DNA of 64,000 bases, from NCBI RefSeq assembly GCF_023065955.2, contig NW_026622897.1:868001-932000 (forward strand), read 5' to 3'. Positions 25,389 to 36,600 of this stretch are shown piece after piece. The notes under the pieces were generated by a model. It searched no databases and was not told the DNA's origin. It saw only the letters and a list, made by a program, of their open reading frames with translations. The translations under genes and the position numbers were made by a program. This DNA comes from Ursus arctos (Eukaryota; Chordata; Mammalia; Carnivora; Ursidae). Each line of letters begins with the position of its first letter. The stretch's first letter is position 1.

Positions 25389-25558
25389 TTTTTTTTTTTT
25401 TTAAAGATTTTATCTATTTATTTGCCAGAGAGAGAGAGAGCACAAGCAGGGGCAGAGGGAGAAGCAGGTCCCCACTGAGCAAGTAGCCTGATAGGACCCT
25501 GGGATCATGACCCGAGCTGAAGGCAGATACTTAACTGACTGAGCCACTCAGGTGCCCC
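25389..25558 (-). mobile_element. CAN-SINE
   Basis: On the plus strand: T-run, 'aaagattttatctatttatt', GA-rich middle, 'gggatcatgacccgagctg', and 'gactgagccactcaggtgcc', so the tRNA-like head is on the minus strand. A short flanking duplication is visible: 25365-25374 and 25560-25569 match at 9 of 10 bases. The middle is shortened relative to other copies in this window. Confidence 0.92.
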
Positions 25559-25979
25559 AATATTATTGGTTTTTAAGAGCAAACAAAAACAGAATAAAAG
25601 ACACTAAGCATTTTATTAGTCCATTGTTTTCAAAGCCTTTATGCTCATCAGCAAAACCGAATTTAGAAGATGCAAGTGGGCATTAAGTCAGTCAACTAAA
25701 AATCTGCTCATCCTTTAAGTGTAGAGTGTTGTGCTCGCGGGTTGGGAGGAGCCATATGGCATTTGAAAATTTTGCCTGTCTGGTGTTTCCAGGCGCAAGA
25801 AATAATCCATTCTCTGTGGAAAGAAGAGGGTCCTGTGGCAGCTACTTATATTGACCCCAGTTCCCAGGCCTCCCTGGTCTACTGGCCACCTGGCTCTGGG
25901 ACCCGGCCAGGCCCACTGCGCGTGGTCTCCCAGCGCCTGCCACCAGCCTGATGCGGCCCCCAGGCTCCTTCACCCCAGA

Positions 25980-26200
25980 TCGTCACGTGACCGGCCAGAT
26001 AGTCATGTGACCGGCTCTTTCATGTAGTTCAGGTTCACCTCAAACGTCACAGAAGAGCCTTCCTGGACTCCTCAGGTGACAATGTCCCCCGCTGTCCCCC
26101 AGTCACTATCATCGTGGCTCATCTTTTCCCCCAATATCACTTATTGCTTTGAAATAATCTTGGACGCTTGTTGATTGACTACTTGTTGATCTCCTCCTGG
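25980..26200. repeat. L2 LINE relic
   Basis: It contains L2-type wording: 'ttcacctcaaacgtcacaga', 'agagccttcctggactcctc', and 'gctcatcttttcccccaata'. It is diverged; orientation was not assigned. Confidence 0.5.
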
Positions 26201-27871
26201 CACCCCCCCCCCACTCCCATTATCCCCACGTAAGTGCCCGAGAACAGGGATTGGACTTGTTTTGTTCACTGGCGTTTCTCCAGGACTTAACGGTACTAGC
26301 ACATACGGCAGGAAGCCTTCCGTGGACCACGGTTGCCCGGAAGCACTTCCCCCGCGTACTTTCGTAGTGTCTCATCGGCTGCACTGTAAGGTTGTTACAG
26401 ACGGAAGTCCCCCCGCATCCACAGAGCTACGATCCGAAGCTCCCAGTGGTGCCTGAAGCTGCAGATAGAAGCGAACCCTATCAGTACTGATCCTTCCACA
26501 CGTACACACCCACGATACAGGTGAACTGAGATGGGGCCCAACGAGGGATCGACCCCAATGACTAGTAGTAACGTACAATTGTAACGCTATACCGTGACGA
26601 GAGTTATGTGACAGTGGGCTCTGCACTCCAACTCGTGGGGTTGGCGTGAGGGATGAAATGGAGCGAGGTGAACGATGTGGGCGTGGTGACGGGGCGTCGG
26701 GCTGCTAGCGAACCCTCTTGTCAGAAGGGGAGGTCTTTCACTTTCCCACCAGGAGTGACCGTGCGCAACTGAAGCCGTGCACAGCAGTTAAGGGGGAGCT
26801 GCTGTATTTCTATAAACCACAAGGTAGGACGTGAATTCTTCCCAGTCACTGGGACCCACTTCAGACGTTTGCCCGGATCACGCTAGCCTGCTAAAGAGGG
26901 TGCCTTCTCCCTGCCCAGGGCTGGTGCCTCGGGCTGTGGCAGGAGACGTGCTGTTCGCCAGGTTTCTCTGGTCCTTGGACGAGGGTCTTTCTGAGAGGAC
27001 GTCGTAAGGGAGCCTGAGGAGAGCAGACTTGTTTTGGAGCGGAAGTCGCGAGGGACCCCCAGCCTCCCAAGGCCACTTCATTCTTCCCAAATACTCCTAG
27101 CAAGCCTATCTTTCCCCGAGGCCCTCTGGTCTCATTCCTGCATGGACTGCTCAGGGCTCAGCTATGTTTATCTGTGAAGGGCCGATAGTGAGTATTTTCG
27201 GTTCTGCGGTATTCCGCCGCCGTGGTACAGAAGCAGATGACATGTGGACGGATATGTGTGGCTGGTTTGGCCCGATGAGCGTCATTTGTCTGCGCCAGGA
27301 CTAGAATCACGGTCTTCGACTCCCTCACGTCGGTTCTGGCCTCGGATCCCCCTCCTCCCGGAGGTCACACGACCCTAGTTTCTGAATCAGTGGGGCATGA
27401 CGGTCGGTGAGGGAAAAGTACGCTGGGGAGAAGGGACCCAAAGCTACGTGGTACCAGCGAAACACTTTGAAATAGGCCCCGGAATTCTGAGGTACCTTAT
27501 CTTGAATTTAGTTTAGCTAACAGTGGGCTCCAGTCCCAGGAAGCTCAGGGGAACGGCTCTGTTCTCGGCATCCGCTACCTTGTTTATAAGCAGGGCTGAT
27601 GTTAAAATGTTGATGACTGGCATGGTGGGGGGCTGACTAATTAGGATGGATGGGAGTGCAAACAGTTGGTGTGTGCACGTGCACAGGGGTGGCGTGGCGG
27701 GCAGGAAAGCCCCTGAGGCACGGTTGGCAATCACAGACGTGTTCCCATTCGATGGACAATGGAAAGGTCCTGGCCCAAAGACATCTGTGATCAAAGACAC
27801 ATCTGGCCCAAAGACATCCACACACGCCCGCTAATGTTGGGAGTTCCATCGTTACACATTTCCCCTCCCCG

Positions 27872-27967
27872 AGATTTTAAAGTAATCCCTACACCCAGCG
27901 TGGGCTTGAACCCACAACCCCGAGATCAAGAGCCACCCGCTCTGCCTACTGAGCCAGCCCAGCGCCC
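27872..27967 (-). mobile_element. CAN-SINE head fragment
   Basis: About 95 bp resembling the complement of a CAN-SINE tRNA-like part: 'gattttaaagtaatccctac' then 'gtgggcttgaacccacaacc', 'ccgagatcaagagccacc' and 'ctgagccagcccagcgccc'. The GA-rich middle is missing, so it is a short subtype or a truncated copy. Confidence 0.75.
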
Positions 27968-28687
27968 GTCCCTAGAGATGTTTCTTTAGATGACAGATCG
28001 CCACCTTCCCTTAAATGCAAAAACCGCTTGGAAGCAAATAAACATTGAATCACGTGGAGTCACATAATTGTTGCAAAAATTCTAACATGATTTGTATCAC
28101 ATCCTTTCCAACCATTTCCGAGAGATCTTCAAAGAGGAAAATACAGAAAGTGTCGGTAAATCAGGTCCCTGGGAACAAGCTCTAGAGAGGAAAGGCTCTC
28201 ACGGCGGAGCGGGGAGGCGCCCAGGACAAACGCTTCACTTGAGATTTTGACCAAGTTTGCGCCCAACGCCGGAGCCGTTTTCTAACGTGTGAACCAGGAA
28301 ATCTTTCTGGTGGCCGCCAGGAAGCTTGTCGCTACATCGACAGCCTACCTCACCCGTGCCGAACTGACACCTCGGGGTTTATTTTTCTGCCCTATTTCCC
28401 CCGACATGATTCCTCCAGTACTTGGTCCTTCTGTCTTGGTGGGGTTTGGGAAGTCGCTTCAATTTCTGTAGGAAGCGAGCTACGTGGAGGCGCGTCCATT
28501 TGGTCGTGCCTCGCGTAACCCCCCGTGTGCACCAGACTGGATCTCAGCCGACCAGGAGGTAGTCTCTCCTCGGCTCCGGGGCGCTCAGGAGGCGGTCTAG
28601 AACAGTAACGGATTGTTCCGTGTTTTCCCGTTATACCCGTGCAGGTTTTCCGGGGCGGGAGGAGGAATTGTGTAAAGATTCACAAAC

Positions 28688-28813
28688 CTGTGCGAGGTGG
28701 AAGTTGTTCCGTGCGGTCCCGGGGGTGGCTGCAAACAGGGAGGGGGCCGCGGTGGAGAACTTGAGCGCCGCGATAAGCAGCACAGCCAGGCCCGACGCGG
28801 GGAGCACCTTCAT
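28688..28813 (-). CDS. MMP20: MMP20 exon 1 coding part (signal peptide and start of propeptide)
   Basis: 126 bp, 42 codons, ending CAG before a GTTTGTG donor in phase 0. It encodes [20 protein letters not shown], then [20 protein letters not shown] and AQ. Residues 1 to about 22 form a classical signal peptide: a positive N-end, a hydrophobic core LAVLLIAAL and a small-residue cleavage region near STAA. This fits an enzyme secreted by ameloblasts into enamel matrix. The Met at 28811-28813 is chosen because it aligns with the human start and lies about 50 bp below a TATA box; its context has a purine at -3. Full human length is 483 residues; 415 complete codons are in this window. Confidence 0.97.
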
Positions 28814-28886
28814 CTCCTCGGGGCGGCTTGGGGATTGTATGAGCCCGGGGCGAGGCGACCGTGTGCAAGCGCTCCGACCCCGAGCT

Positions 28887-28894
28887 CTTTTATA
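28887..28894 (-). promoter_or_regulatory. MMP20: MMP20 TATA box
   Basis: The minus strand reads TATAAAAG, 74 bp upstream of the start codon. This predicts transcription starting near 28860 and a 5' UTR of roughly 50 bases. TATA-containing promoters are usual for secreted MMP genes of this cluster. The start site itself is inferred. Confidence 0.8.
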
Positions 28895-28923
28895 GCATCA
28901 AACGGGTCTGGGCCCTCGGAGCA

Positions 28924-28934
28924 AGGATGATTCA
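28924..28934 (-). promoter_or_regulatory. MMP20: AP-1-like plus Ets-like element of the MMP20 promoter
   Basis: The minus strand reads TGAATCATCCT: an AP-1 variant (one base off TGAGTCA) abutting an inverted Ets/PEA3-type AGGAT core. It lies about 40 bp upstream of the TATA box, i.e. near -70 from the inferred start. That is where AP-1 sits in many MMP promoters, often next to PEA3. The degenerate core suggests weak phorbol/AP-1 responsiveness, which would fit tissue-restricted expression. Confidence 0.55.
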
Positions 28935-29579
28935 TGTCTCGAAAGGTAATTATACAGCTCGTTTCTCTCCCTGATGACGGGGTAACACCAGGGTACACGG
29001 GAGTCGGGGTAGGCTTCATTCCCTGCGATTTACCAAGTCACAAAGGCGGAAAAACACTGAGTTTTAATGAAGTTTGTCAGCTGCTTACACAAATTGGGGT
29101 AAACTTGATTAATTTTAACCCAATCCAATGGAAACATTTGAGGAGTCTCAGTGTGGGGGCCTTTCTCCGTTCTGAGGACAGAAGAGGTCAATGATTAGAA
29201 TACAGTTTAATTCCTCCTTGGTAATCCGGCCCCCTCCCCCTAAAATTCGATGGGCCGCCAGCACTCTCTGCATCCCCTCGGGCATTTCTCAGTAAGGAGC
29301 CCTATTCCTGCTGATGGTTCTGGGCACGCAGGATCCTGAATCGTCAGGGAAACATCGCATTAGAGTGTGCTGACTTAGGGTGGAAGTAGCCTGACAGCTG
29401 TCAGAACACCCTGAGTAAGTTAAGGCACGAGATGCGTCTTCGTTAACAGACACGTTGCACAGAACTCCCCGCTCCCTGGCGCTCTGGCTAACTGGGGTCA
29501 CAGTCTTCCTCCTGGCTCTGATTAAGATAGATCGCGAGCTAGAGACAGCGTGGAGAAATGGTTTCTATGGTGGGAAAGC

Positions 29580-29690
29580 ACTTTGGCATCAGACGAAGTG
29601 ACATTCAGTTTTAAGATACTTCCTCGCTGTGTGACTTTGGGCAGGTTATTTAACCTCTCTGAACATCAGTTTTGTGTGTAGTGTGTGTTT
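29580..29690 (+). repeat. MIR SINE relic
   Basis: MIR core in order: 'tttggcatcagacgaagtga', 'ctgtgtgactttgggcaggt', 'tatttaacctctctgaacat'. It is truncated at the 3' side. Confidence 0.75.
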
Positions 29691-29779
29691 AATCTGCAAA
29701 AGACCGGCAGCAATACTGTGTGTGAGCTCCTCAGAGTTGCAGGAGGAGCAGCTTGTAGTGTGGTGTCTGGTGGCCGCTT

Positions 29780-29960
29780 GGGCCGCTTGCATCCAGCAGA
29801 CATAGATTCAAATCGGCGTTCTGACAACTGTCAGCAGGACTTGGGGCAGGTCACTCAGTCTCTTTCAGCTGTGGTATTTTCATCTGTAAAACGGGGGGAA
29901 AGATACCTCTTTGTTGGATTGTCATAAAGGAGTACATCAGGCCATAAGAAAGCCCTCTGC
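29780..29960 (+). repeat. MIR SINE relic
   Basis: MIR order: 'agacatagattcaaatcggc', 'cttggggcaggtcactcagt', 'attttcatctgtaaaacggg', then 'cctctttgttggattgtcat'. It lies directly after another MIR relic in the same orientation. Confidence 0.8.
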
Positions 29961-30080
29961 AGACTGCTCAGGGGACACCAGCTCCTACAAAACCATGTTT
30001 GACTTAACTCTTGACTGAGGGGCCAGGCTCCTGGCAGGTTTGAAGCAATGCCGTTCAAATGGATGAATGGATGACTCGAT

Positions 30081-30250
30081 CAATGGTTCCCAAAGTGTGG
30101 TTCCTGGACCCGTGGCATCACTGTAACCTGGGAACTTGTTAGAAAAGCCAATTCTCAGGCCCCACCCAGACTCACTGAATGGGGCCCAGTGGTCTGTGTT
30201 TTCAGAAGCCCTCTGGGTAATTCTGATACACTAAAGTTGAAAAACGCTGT
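30081..30250 (-). mobile_element. MER5A (hAT-type DNA transposon, non-autonomous)
   Basis: The pattern is 'ggttcccaaagtgtggttcc', 'cctgggaacttgttagaaaa', 'ctcaggccccacccagactc', 'gggtaattctgatacactaa', 'gttgaaaaacgctg'. This is nearly full-length MER5A in reverse orientation, including remnants of the CAGTGGTTCTCAAA-like terminal repeats at both ends. Confidence 0.85.
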
Positions 30251-31509
30251 ATTAGTTGAGCAAATAGCATCGTGGTGGCTGGGGTGAAATGAAGAAAAAG
30301 TATAAAAAATGCCAAGAAGACCGCAGGCACAGAAAGCATTGAGTACTACCCTCGCCTTCCAGAGCAGTGTTTAGTGGTGACAGACCGCGTATTTGAATGT
30401 CATTTGTGAAGTTTGTTGCAAATAATTTATGGTAATACTTGTTAAGTCATGAAAATGTGTAACTGACTGGCCTTCTGACTTAGACTAGATTCAAGGTTAT
30501 TCCCGTAGTGATCTCTCCCCGCCGCCCCCCGCCCCTCGCTCAGGTGCGTTCGGATACACTGTCCTGCACGGGAGGGAGCAGCTGTGTGTGGGGTCTAGTG
30601 AGCAGCCCCGGGTCCTCGACGAGTATTTGTTGCATGCGTGAACACCGTCTCTGCCTTGTGCTCTGAGACTCTGCTGTAAAACAGAAGGAAGATCAGAGGC
30701 CTGCGAGACTCGTCCAACTCACTGAATTGGAAGGTCCTCCAAAACTGAGTGGTACAAAAGTCCCAACAAAGCTTGTTTTAGAAACGAACGAACGAATGTA
30801 CAGCTTGTACTCCTGGCCACGTTTGGTCTGAGGGCAGGAAACAATTTCAAAATTTGCATTTGCACACTTCCCTGTTCCCTGCGGCTCTGCTCCCACACCC
30901 TCAGAGCAGCAGGAGTAAAACAAGGACGGAGGCCTGCGAACTCTTGCACTCGACAGTCTTCTTGGCTTATCTCCACCCCAGATCATTGCTCCAGGTCCTT
31001 GCGATGGTCCTGAGCCAAAGGCAGCCAGGGAGTGGAAGACAGTAAGGAACTCAGGGTCAACAGAAGACAGTCTCACTGGAAGAACTTGAAGAATCACTAA
31101 ATTCCATTTTTGGTCTGCAGAAAAACAATCTGCAAGGGACAGGAGGCCAGTAGCCTCCGAGCAGAGGATCCCGCAGAATTCCCAGAAACTGTAAACGGAA
31201 GTTTCCACGCGCTGCTAGGACAGGGAGAAGGTTTAAGTGACGGAGTCAAGTGCTCCATGGAGACTGGTTCTTGCCAGGTCCCAGCTGGGTTCGGTCCCAT
31301 GCTGGGATTTCTGGGCCGGTGCTGCAATGCAGACCGTGGGCTGAGAGTAATTGTTGAATAAGTAACTGACCACCAGCTTGTCTTCCTTCAATGAGAGGCA
31401 CGGACTTTGTATTTAGACGTAGAATCAAACACTGACTCGGCCAGCTTTCTTAAGTGTTAGCTGTCGGGGTTTTGAGCTGTGAAATCCAGTTCTGGCCAAT
31501 TTACAAGAA
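30251..31509. other. Intergenic stretch without recognised element
   Basis: It contains a 171-codon minus-strand frame at 30693-31208 that shows no motif or family resemblance to me. I see no splice-site or promoter context to support it as a gene. Confidence 0.45.
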
Positions 31510-31687
31510 AACTTTTTTTTTCCCTTAGATTTTATATATTTGAGAGAAAGCACGTGCACACAGAGACAGAGGGAGAAGCAGACTCCCCGCTGAGCAGGGA
31601 GCCCAATGTGGGGCTCAATCCCAGGACCCTGAGATCATGACCTCAGCTAAGGTAAACACTTCACCGACTGAGCCCCCCAGGCACCCC
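31510..31687 (-). mobile_element. CAN-SINE
   Basis: T-run, 'agattttatatatttgagag', GA-rich middle, 'gaccctgagatcatgacctc', and 'cgactgagccccccaggcac': complement of the tRNA-like head, so minus orientation. The middle is short, as in the 25.4 kb copy. Confidence 0.92.
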
Positions 31688-32419
31688 TTTTTGGAAAAAA
31701 ATATCAGGTAGCTCAGAGAATTAGAGCACCAGGCTGGGAGAACCAGCAGGACCAAGGGTGGTAGGAACCGTCACCAAGAGCGGTGTGTTGCTGGGGCCCT
31801 GGCCCCTTATCACTGGATGGTTTTCCAGTTGAGCGGTTGAGGCCGCTGCGGCCAGGCTCCTGGTTCTCACGGTCCTTGTCTCATTCCCTCAGCTCTCAGC
31901 GTGCAGTGGGAGGGTCTGTGGTTGGGCCGGCCACACGCCCTCGCCCTCTGTCCAGAAGCAAGAAGCTGGAGGACCTCTGTAACTTGGTGTCCATCCGTAC
32001 AAAGAGGCAGGACCTGTTCATGGAGACCACCAACCATACATACTAGGGAGTATCTCCCAGAGGGGAATTCTGTGCCGGGCAGCCGAAGAACACATCAAAA
32101 CCAAACCTGGACAGTGTCCCCCACAATCTGGGAAGCCTCCTGCTTCGTGACGTGGAGGATAAATCCTAAACCAGGAGGATGTGGAGACGATTAAAATGGC
32201 TAATGGGTGCTTAGCGCTCAGTCCAGGTCACAAATGGGAAACTCCAGAATTTCTCTTTGCCACGAATTGCAAAAATGTTCCAGAAATATTGTGATGAATA
32301 TAAGAAATGAATATGACATTTTCTTATTTTTAAGACACTATTGTTCATTGAATTGAGCGTTGATTAAGATAACGGTTGCGGGAAAAAGTATAGCATTATG
32401 TCATTAAATGTATGCACTG

Positions 32420-32640
32420 ACATGCTATAGGTTGTGTGTCTGTTGTCTGTCCTTTACCACTAGAATGTAATTTCCATGAGGACCGGGGCTCTATTCTGTC
32501 CACTGCATCATCCCTAGTACTCGGAACAGAGGCTGGGACAAAGCAGCTACGTCCTGAACAGTTGTTGCACAGATGAATATGCCCGAGTGAGTGAGAGAAT
32601 GATAAAAGCAAGGAAAAAGAAACCAAGATTGTCCTCAGAG
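32420..32640. repeat. L2 LINE 3' relic
   Basis: L2-type wording: 'ccactagaatgtaatttcca', 'tgaggaccggggctctattc', 'ggaacagaggctgggacaaa', and 'aacagttgttgcacagatga'. It is diverged. Confidence 0.65.
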
Positions 32641-32649
32641 AGAGACATT

Positions 32650-34020
32650 TCAAATCAGCCCGCATAAGAAATCGAATGTGTGTGGCATTCCCCTAAGGTG
32701 TCGGAATGTTTATTAAAACCCATGTCATATGCCAGGCATTGAACTAACTACCTTATGTACATTTTTCACTCAACTTTAAGACACCTCGCTTTTCAAGAGA
32801 AGTGATGTCTCCATCTTGCACTCCAGGCCTGCTGGAGCGCAAAGCCTGTGCCCTTGGGAGTTACGGGGAGCGGACAGTGTGCGGGCGCACAGGGGACCTC
32901 AGTGGCTGGCAGGCAGGCCGCTGGGCTCCTTAGCGCTCCTGTTGAGTCTCACCCCACAGAACACGGCCAAGCAGACGGCCTCGCTCCCTGACTGGTGATG
33001 CTCTTTCTCACTGCAAACAATCCTGTTGTTATTCTGGTTTTTACATTTCAATCTCTAATAATCTAGCTTTCATAAGGGATTAAATTTCTGGATTTCCAAG
33101 GAGGCCAGTCCCAACCTGGAAGAATGCCCCACCGTGGGGCTGGCTTCTAGCAATAAGCCACCAGCCAGCCTCAGCCCACTCCCAGGCTCCCTCCTTCCTT
33201 CAGACCCCTCCAGGAAATACACCCCATGTTGAATGCAGGACTTCTAAAAATTGTTCATTTATTTAACTTGTAACTCATGTAATATTTTATAATTATATTA
33301 TGACTTTTTGAAGCTTAGAACTTTTTTTTGAAATAGAGAAAAATCTTATTGCATCAGTAGGGAAGGGGGGAGGGAAGGGGATGGGAAGAAAACAAACCCA
33401 TCTATACCATAGATGAGTATGGCTAGAGAGACGGACGCAAATAATCCTTCGATCTAGCCACTGCTAGTAGTAAAATGAGCTGTTGGACGAGTCTGTGCAG
33501 TTGCCTGCAGAAGTCTCCGACTACAGGACAGAGACGCTTGGGAACGTGTTGTGTTATGTGGGGTTCCGCCAGTCTGCTCGGGTTCAGGGTGTATGTGGAC
33601 AAGTTAGATTAGAGGATTCTTTCAAATTTATATTTATAAATATTTATGCCTAAATATAAATGAAAGCATGTATAAACTATAGATATATTCACTATATTCA
33701 ATATACATTCAATATATTTTTTCGATAAATTCATAGTCAAGTTCATTCATTCATATCCACTTGTTTCACTTAATTCATACTCAATTCATCTGTTGACCAT
33801 CAGTTACTTTTTAGTTTTTGAGGCAGTTTTTACGTGCGAGGAGCTCAGGTCTGCTGTGACAAGACCGGGGACCTGGAGTAAGATCTTAGATCAATATGGA
33901 CGGACTCTTTGTGACAGAAACATGCCTTCACTGTGCAAGTGGGTAGACTCCTTCTAAAAAGCAGTGATGCCATAAGTACCAAGAGCCATACAAGGGGTTA
34001 TACTGTTTGGGTCATATTCC
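32650..34020. other. Intergenic stretch, AT-rich in its second half
   Basis: No gene recognised. A G-rich purine run lies at 33358-33390. A block of 'ttatttataaatatttatgc' type AT-rich sequence occupies about 33.6-33.78 kb. Confidence 0.5.
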
Positions 34021-34029
34021 ATCCCTAAG

Positions 34030-34215
34030 AATTTTCACTAAGAAAGTCATTTACAAGGATAGAAACAGAAATGTTTATTTTATGTCTAATCATAGAGCAA
34101 AAACTTGGAAGCCGCCTAAGTGTCTGAAAATAGGGAAGTGGTTATAGAAGTTGTGGCAGGTGAATATTATATAGTTTAGTCATAAGAAATAAGATAGCAA
34201 TGCATAAAATATTAA
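34030..34215 (+). repeat. Diverged LINE-1 ORF2 3' fragment
   Basis: The wording 'agcaaaaacttggaagccgc', 'ctaagtgtctgaaaataggg' and 'gtggttatagaagttgtggc', followed by 'aatattatatagtttagtca', matches the LINE-1 ORF2 3' end in order. It is old. Confidence 0.65.
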
Positions 34216-36220
34216 AAGAACAATTTTCACCAAAAGAGCAAACTACAGAATTGGACAAATTTGGTGTTATGCCTGCTAAAGAAAAGCATAAATATGTACA
34301 CAGAAAAGTTGGAAGGATACCAGCGGAGCTGAAAGCAGTGCTGTTGAGGTGGTAAAACTTTAAATTTTCCTCTAATGCCACCACACATTTTTAAAAACAG
34401 TAAGTGGAATTTTGAGCAACTTTATCGATGTGCCTTTAAGTTCAGTTTGCATTTGGGGAAACAGGAGACGTGTGTGATCGACTCCGTGGCATTATTCTCT
34501 TATTCATTTGTTGTCTGTTCTTCACCTGGACGAAAACTCCTGCATTTGTTCCGTATGCCGGTACCAGGCTTAGTGCTGGAGGCACAAGAGGTAGACAGAA
34601 ACTTGTTCCTGCCTGCCGGGGTCTTAGGGCCTCCAGGGAGAGATTCGGGTGTAAGCTCAAAGTATCCCACAGTGTAATTAGTGGAATCATAGGGGTCTTG
34701 AAAGGTCCAAATGAGAGCAGAGGAGGGAAAGTCTGTTTGTGCCTGGACTGTTGAGAATGGGAGAAGGGAAAAGAGGGGTCAGGGTGGGCTTTCTACAGGA
34801 TGGGGTTTTGACCCCGTACAGACCCCCGGGAGGGTGGGTCATGGGAGCAGGAGGGATGGTGCAGGTGAGCAGGGAGGGAGGAGGTCCGGGCTGAGGGGAT
34901 CGCGGGATGAGGGTATGTCCAGGAGCACCTGTTCTAGGGAATCGAAGGTAATTCATGCACAAGGTGATTTGGGGGCAGCACCAGGAGATGGGGCAGAAAA
35001 GGCGGGCAGAGACCTATCTGTTGGAGGACACCTCTCACCCGCAGTTTGATGGTGACAATGAAGGCACAGGCCGGGAATCTGACCCAGGCTGAAGATCTGA
35101 GGGGCAGGACTGAGAGGGCTCCAGGGCTCAGAGCTAGACCAGGGTGGGCAAGACACGGAAGGCAGACGGTGAGCAGAGCGGCTCCCCACAACTCTGCAGC
35201 AGCCACGGCGGGGGGGCAGCCATGGGGGGAGCCACGGGAGGAGCCACGGGGGCAGCAGAGGCTTCTGAGGGCTTGCTGAGTTTATTCGAAGGGCTGGGAG
35301 CATGGTGCCCTGGGCAACAGCACTGTGGGGCTAAGGCACCTGGACGTTAGCGTGTGTGACGGGAAACCACTGGAGGTCTTCCTGCCCCAGGACGGCAGGA
35401 CTGGGCCCGCACTGACAGAAGGGCTGCCCTGGAAGGACGGAGGCGAGCAGGGGTGGAGGTGAGGGGGTCACCGAGGAGGGGCGTGGGAGGCCCTGCAGAC
35501 CCACGCGGGACTGTCACTGACGGGCACAGCAGGCCTCCCGAGCAGGGGCGTCGTCGGACCTAACGCGCCTGCCGCGGTAGCTCTGGCTCCGGGAGGAAGC
35601 AGGGACACCGGTCAGAAGTGGGACAGCATGTGGAGCGTACGCGGAACAAGTCATCTTAAATGGGGGAAATTAAATCATGCATTTCTTTATTTTCTCAATT
35701 TATAAGTGTCTCAAAATTGTCCCACGGTGCACAGTGGGAACAAGACAATGCTGGGCACTTTGGTCTAGAGAGATCTACCGTCCCCGGGCTCGGCTACCGC
35801 GGCCTCGCCCAGCGTGTCCGCCGCGTCACACGTACCAAACCCACGGCCCGGGCTGCTCGGAGCCTCCTCAGTCCGTTTCCTTTTCCTATCCCCTGAGGCG
35901 CTAGTTCTCATGTTAGCGTTCATCTTTAATCATGTCACTGAGTGTTCACTCCACATACTCTCAGCTTCTATGCGTTGTCTCGGGGTCACCTCGTCCCAGG
36001 GAAACAGGCTCCCATTTTCCCAGCCACCTTGAACTGGCCCGGGAAGGGGCCCATCAGGGACCCCGCCGAAACAATGAGACCGTTTTCCAGGCTTACTGAA
36101 TTCAGGATTAGAGACTGAGCTCTTCCTGCGGATGGAGATGTGAGGTTCTGGGGTCACGTGTGGCCACGTCCCCCACTGTGGAAATGCCAGGTGGCCTAGG
36201 AGAGGGTGAAGCAGAGGCGT
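34216..36220. other. GC-rich intergenic stretch
   Basis: No gene supported. It contains an imperfect tandem of a unit like 'ggagccacggg' at about 35200-35262 (four or five copies). The stretch 34.47-34.95 kb has the look of an unclassified ancient interspersed repeat. Confidence 0.45.
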
Positions 36221-36224
36221 GCAC

Positions 36225-36256
36225 TGTGTGTGTGTGTGTATGTGTGCGCACGTGTG
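36225..36256. repeat. TG dinucleotide microsatellite (short, interrupted)
   Basis: 'tgtgtgtgtgtgtgt' followed by 'atgtgtgcgcacgtgtgcg'. The alternating purine-pyrimidine run could adopt Z-DNA, but it is short. Confidence 0.8.
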
Positions 36257-36479
36257 CGTCAGAGAGACAGACTGAATCCTGCAGGGCTGGTATGTGGCCC
36301 GTGCACCCTGGGAGACGGGTCATGGTCATCAGCACCCGTGACGTGCTGGTAGGTACGTATTTATTGTATCATTCATGCCAACATCTACCCAAATCAGGAA
36401 TTTACCCTGGATTCCTGCCTCCCTCCACCTCTGTTTCCTCATTTTTTCACTTTTGAAAATTCCTTACTTACATAATTTT

Positions 36480-36600
36480 TCCTACCTTTTACACTTTTCA
36501 TTTTGAGATAATCTCAGGCTTACAGAAAAGTGGCAAAAATAGTACAAAGAATTCAGCTGTCATCTTCCCCCAGATTCTCCATGTTTTCGAGGCCACATGA
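36480..36600. repeat. Old LINE-1-like fragment
   Basis: 'tttgagataatctcaggctt', 'acagaaaagtggcaaaaata' and 'gtacaaagaattcagctgtc' resemble the antisense of an old LINE-1 3' region. It is short and diverged, so the assignment is tentative. Confidence 0.45.

Larger units (their letters stand above)
21705..28687 (-). other. MMP20: MMP20 intron 1
   Basis: About 7.0 kb, with donor GT at 28686-28687 (CAG|GTTTGT) and acceptor AG at 21705-21706. It contains an AT-rich block (22.48-22.65 kb), diverged LINE-1-like tracts (about 22.66-22.85 and 24.96-25.2 kb), a CAN-SINE (25.39-25.56 kb), an L2-like tract (about 26.0-26.2 kb) and a short second SINE relic (27.87-27.97 kb). The stretches 23.0-23.6, 24.1-24.9 and 26.2-27.85 kb hold nothing I can name. 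Confidence 0.8.
28935..30082. other. MMP20 upstream flank
   Basis: No coding gene seen. The first 300 bp include TAATT homeobox-type words and a CCAAT word near 29120-29130 ('aacccaatccaatggaaac'), which could be regulatory. From 29.58 kb two MIR relics follow. Confidence 0.5.

Noticed and set aside
30693..31208. 171-codon minus-strand frame
   Set aside because: No recognisable domain or paralogue, no supporting splice or promoter signal. A retrocopy could not be excluded but nothing supports one.
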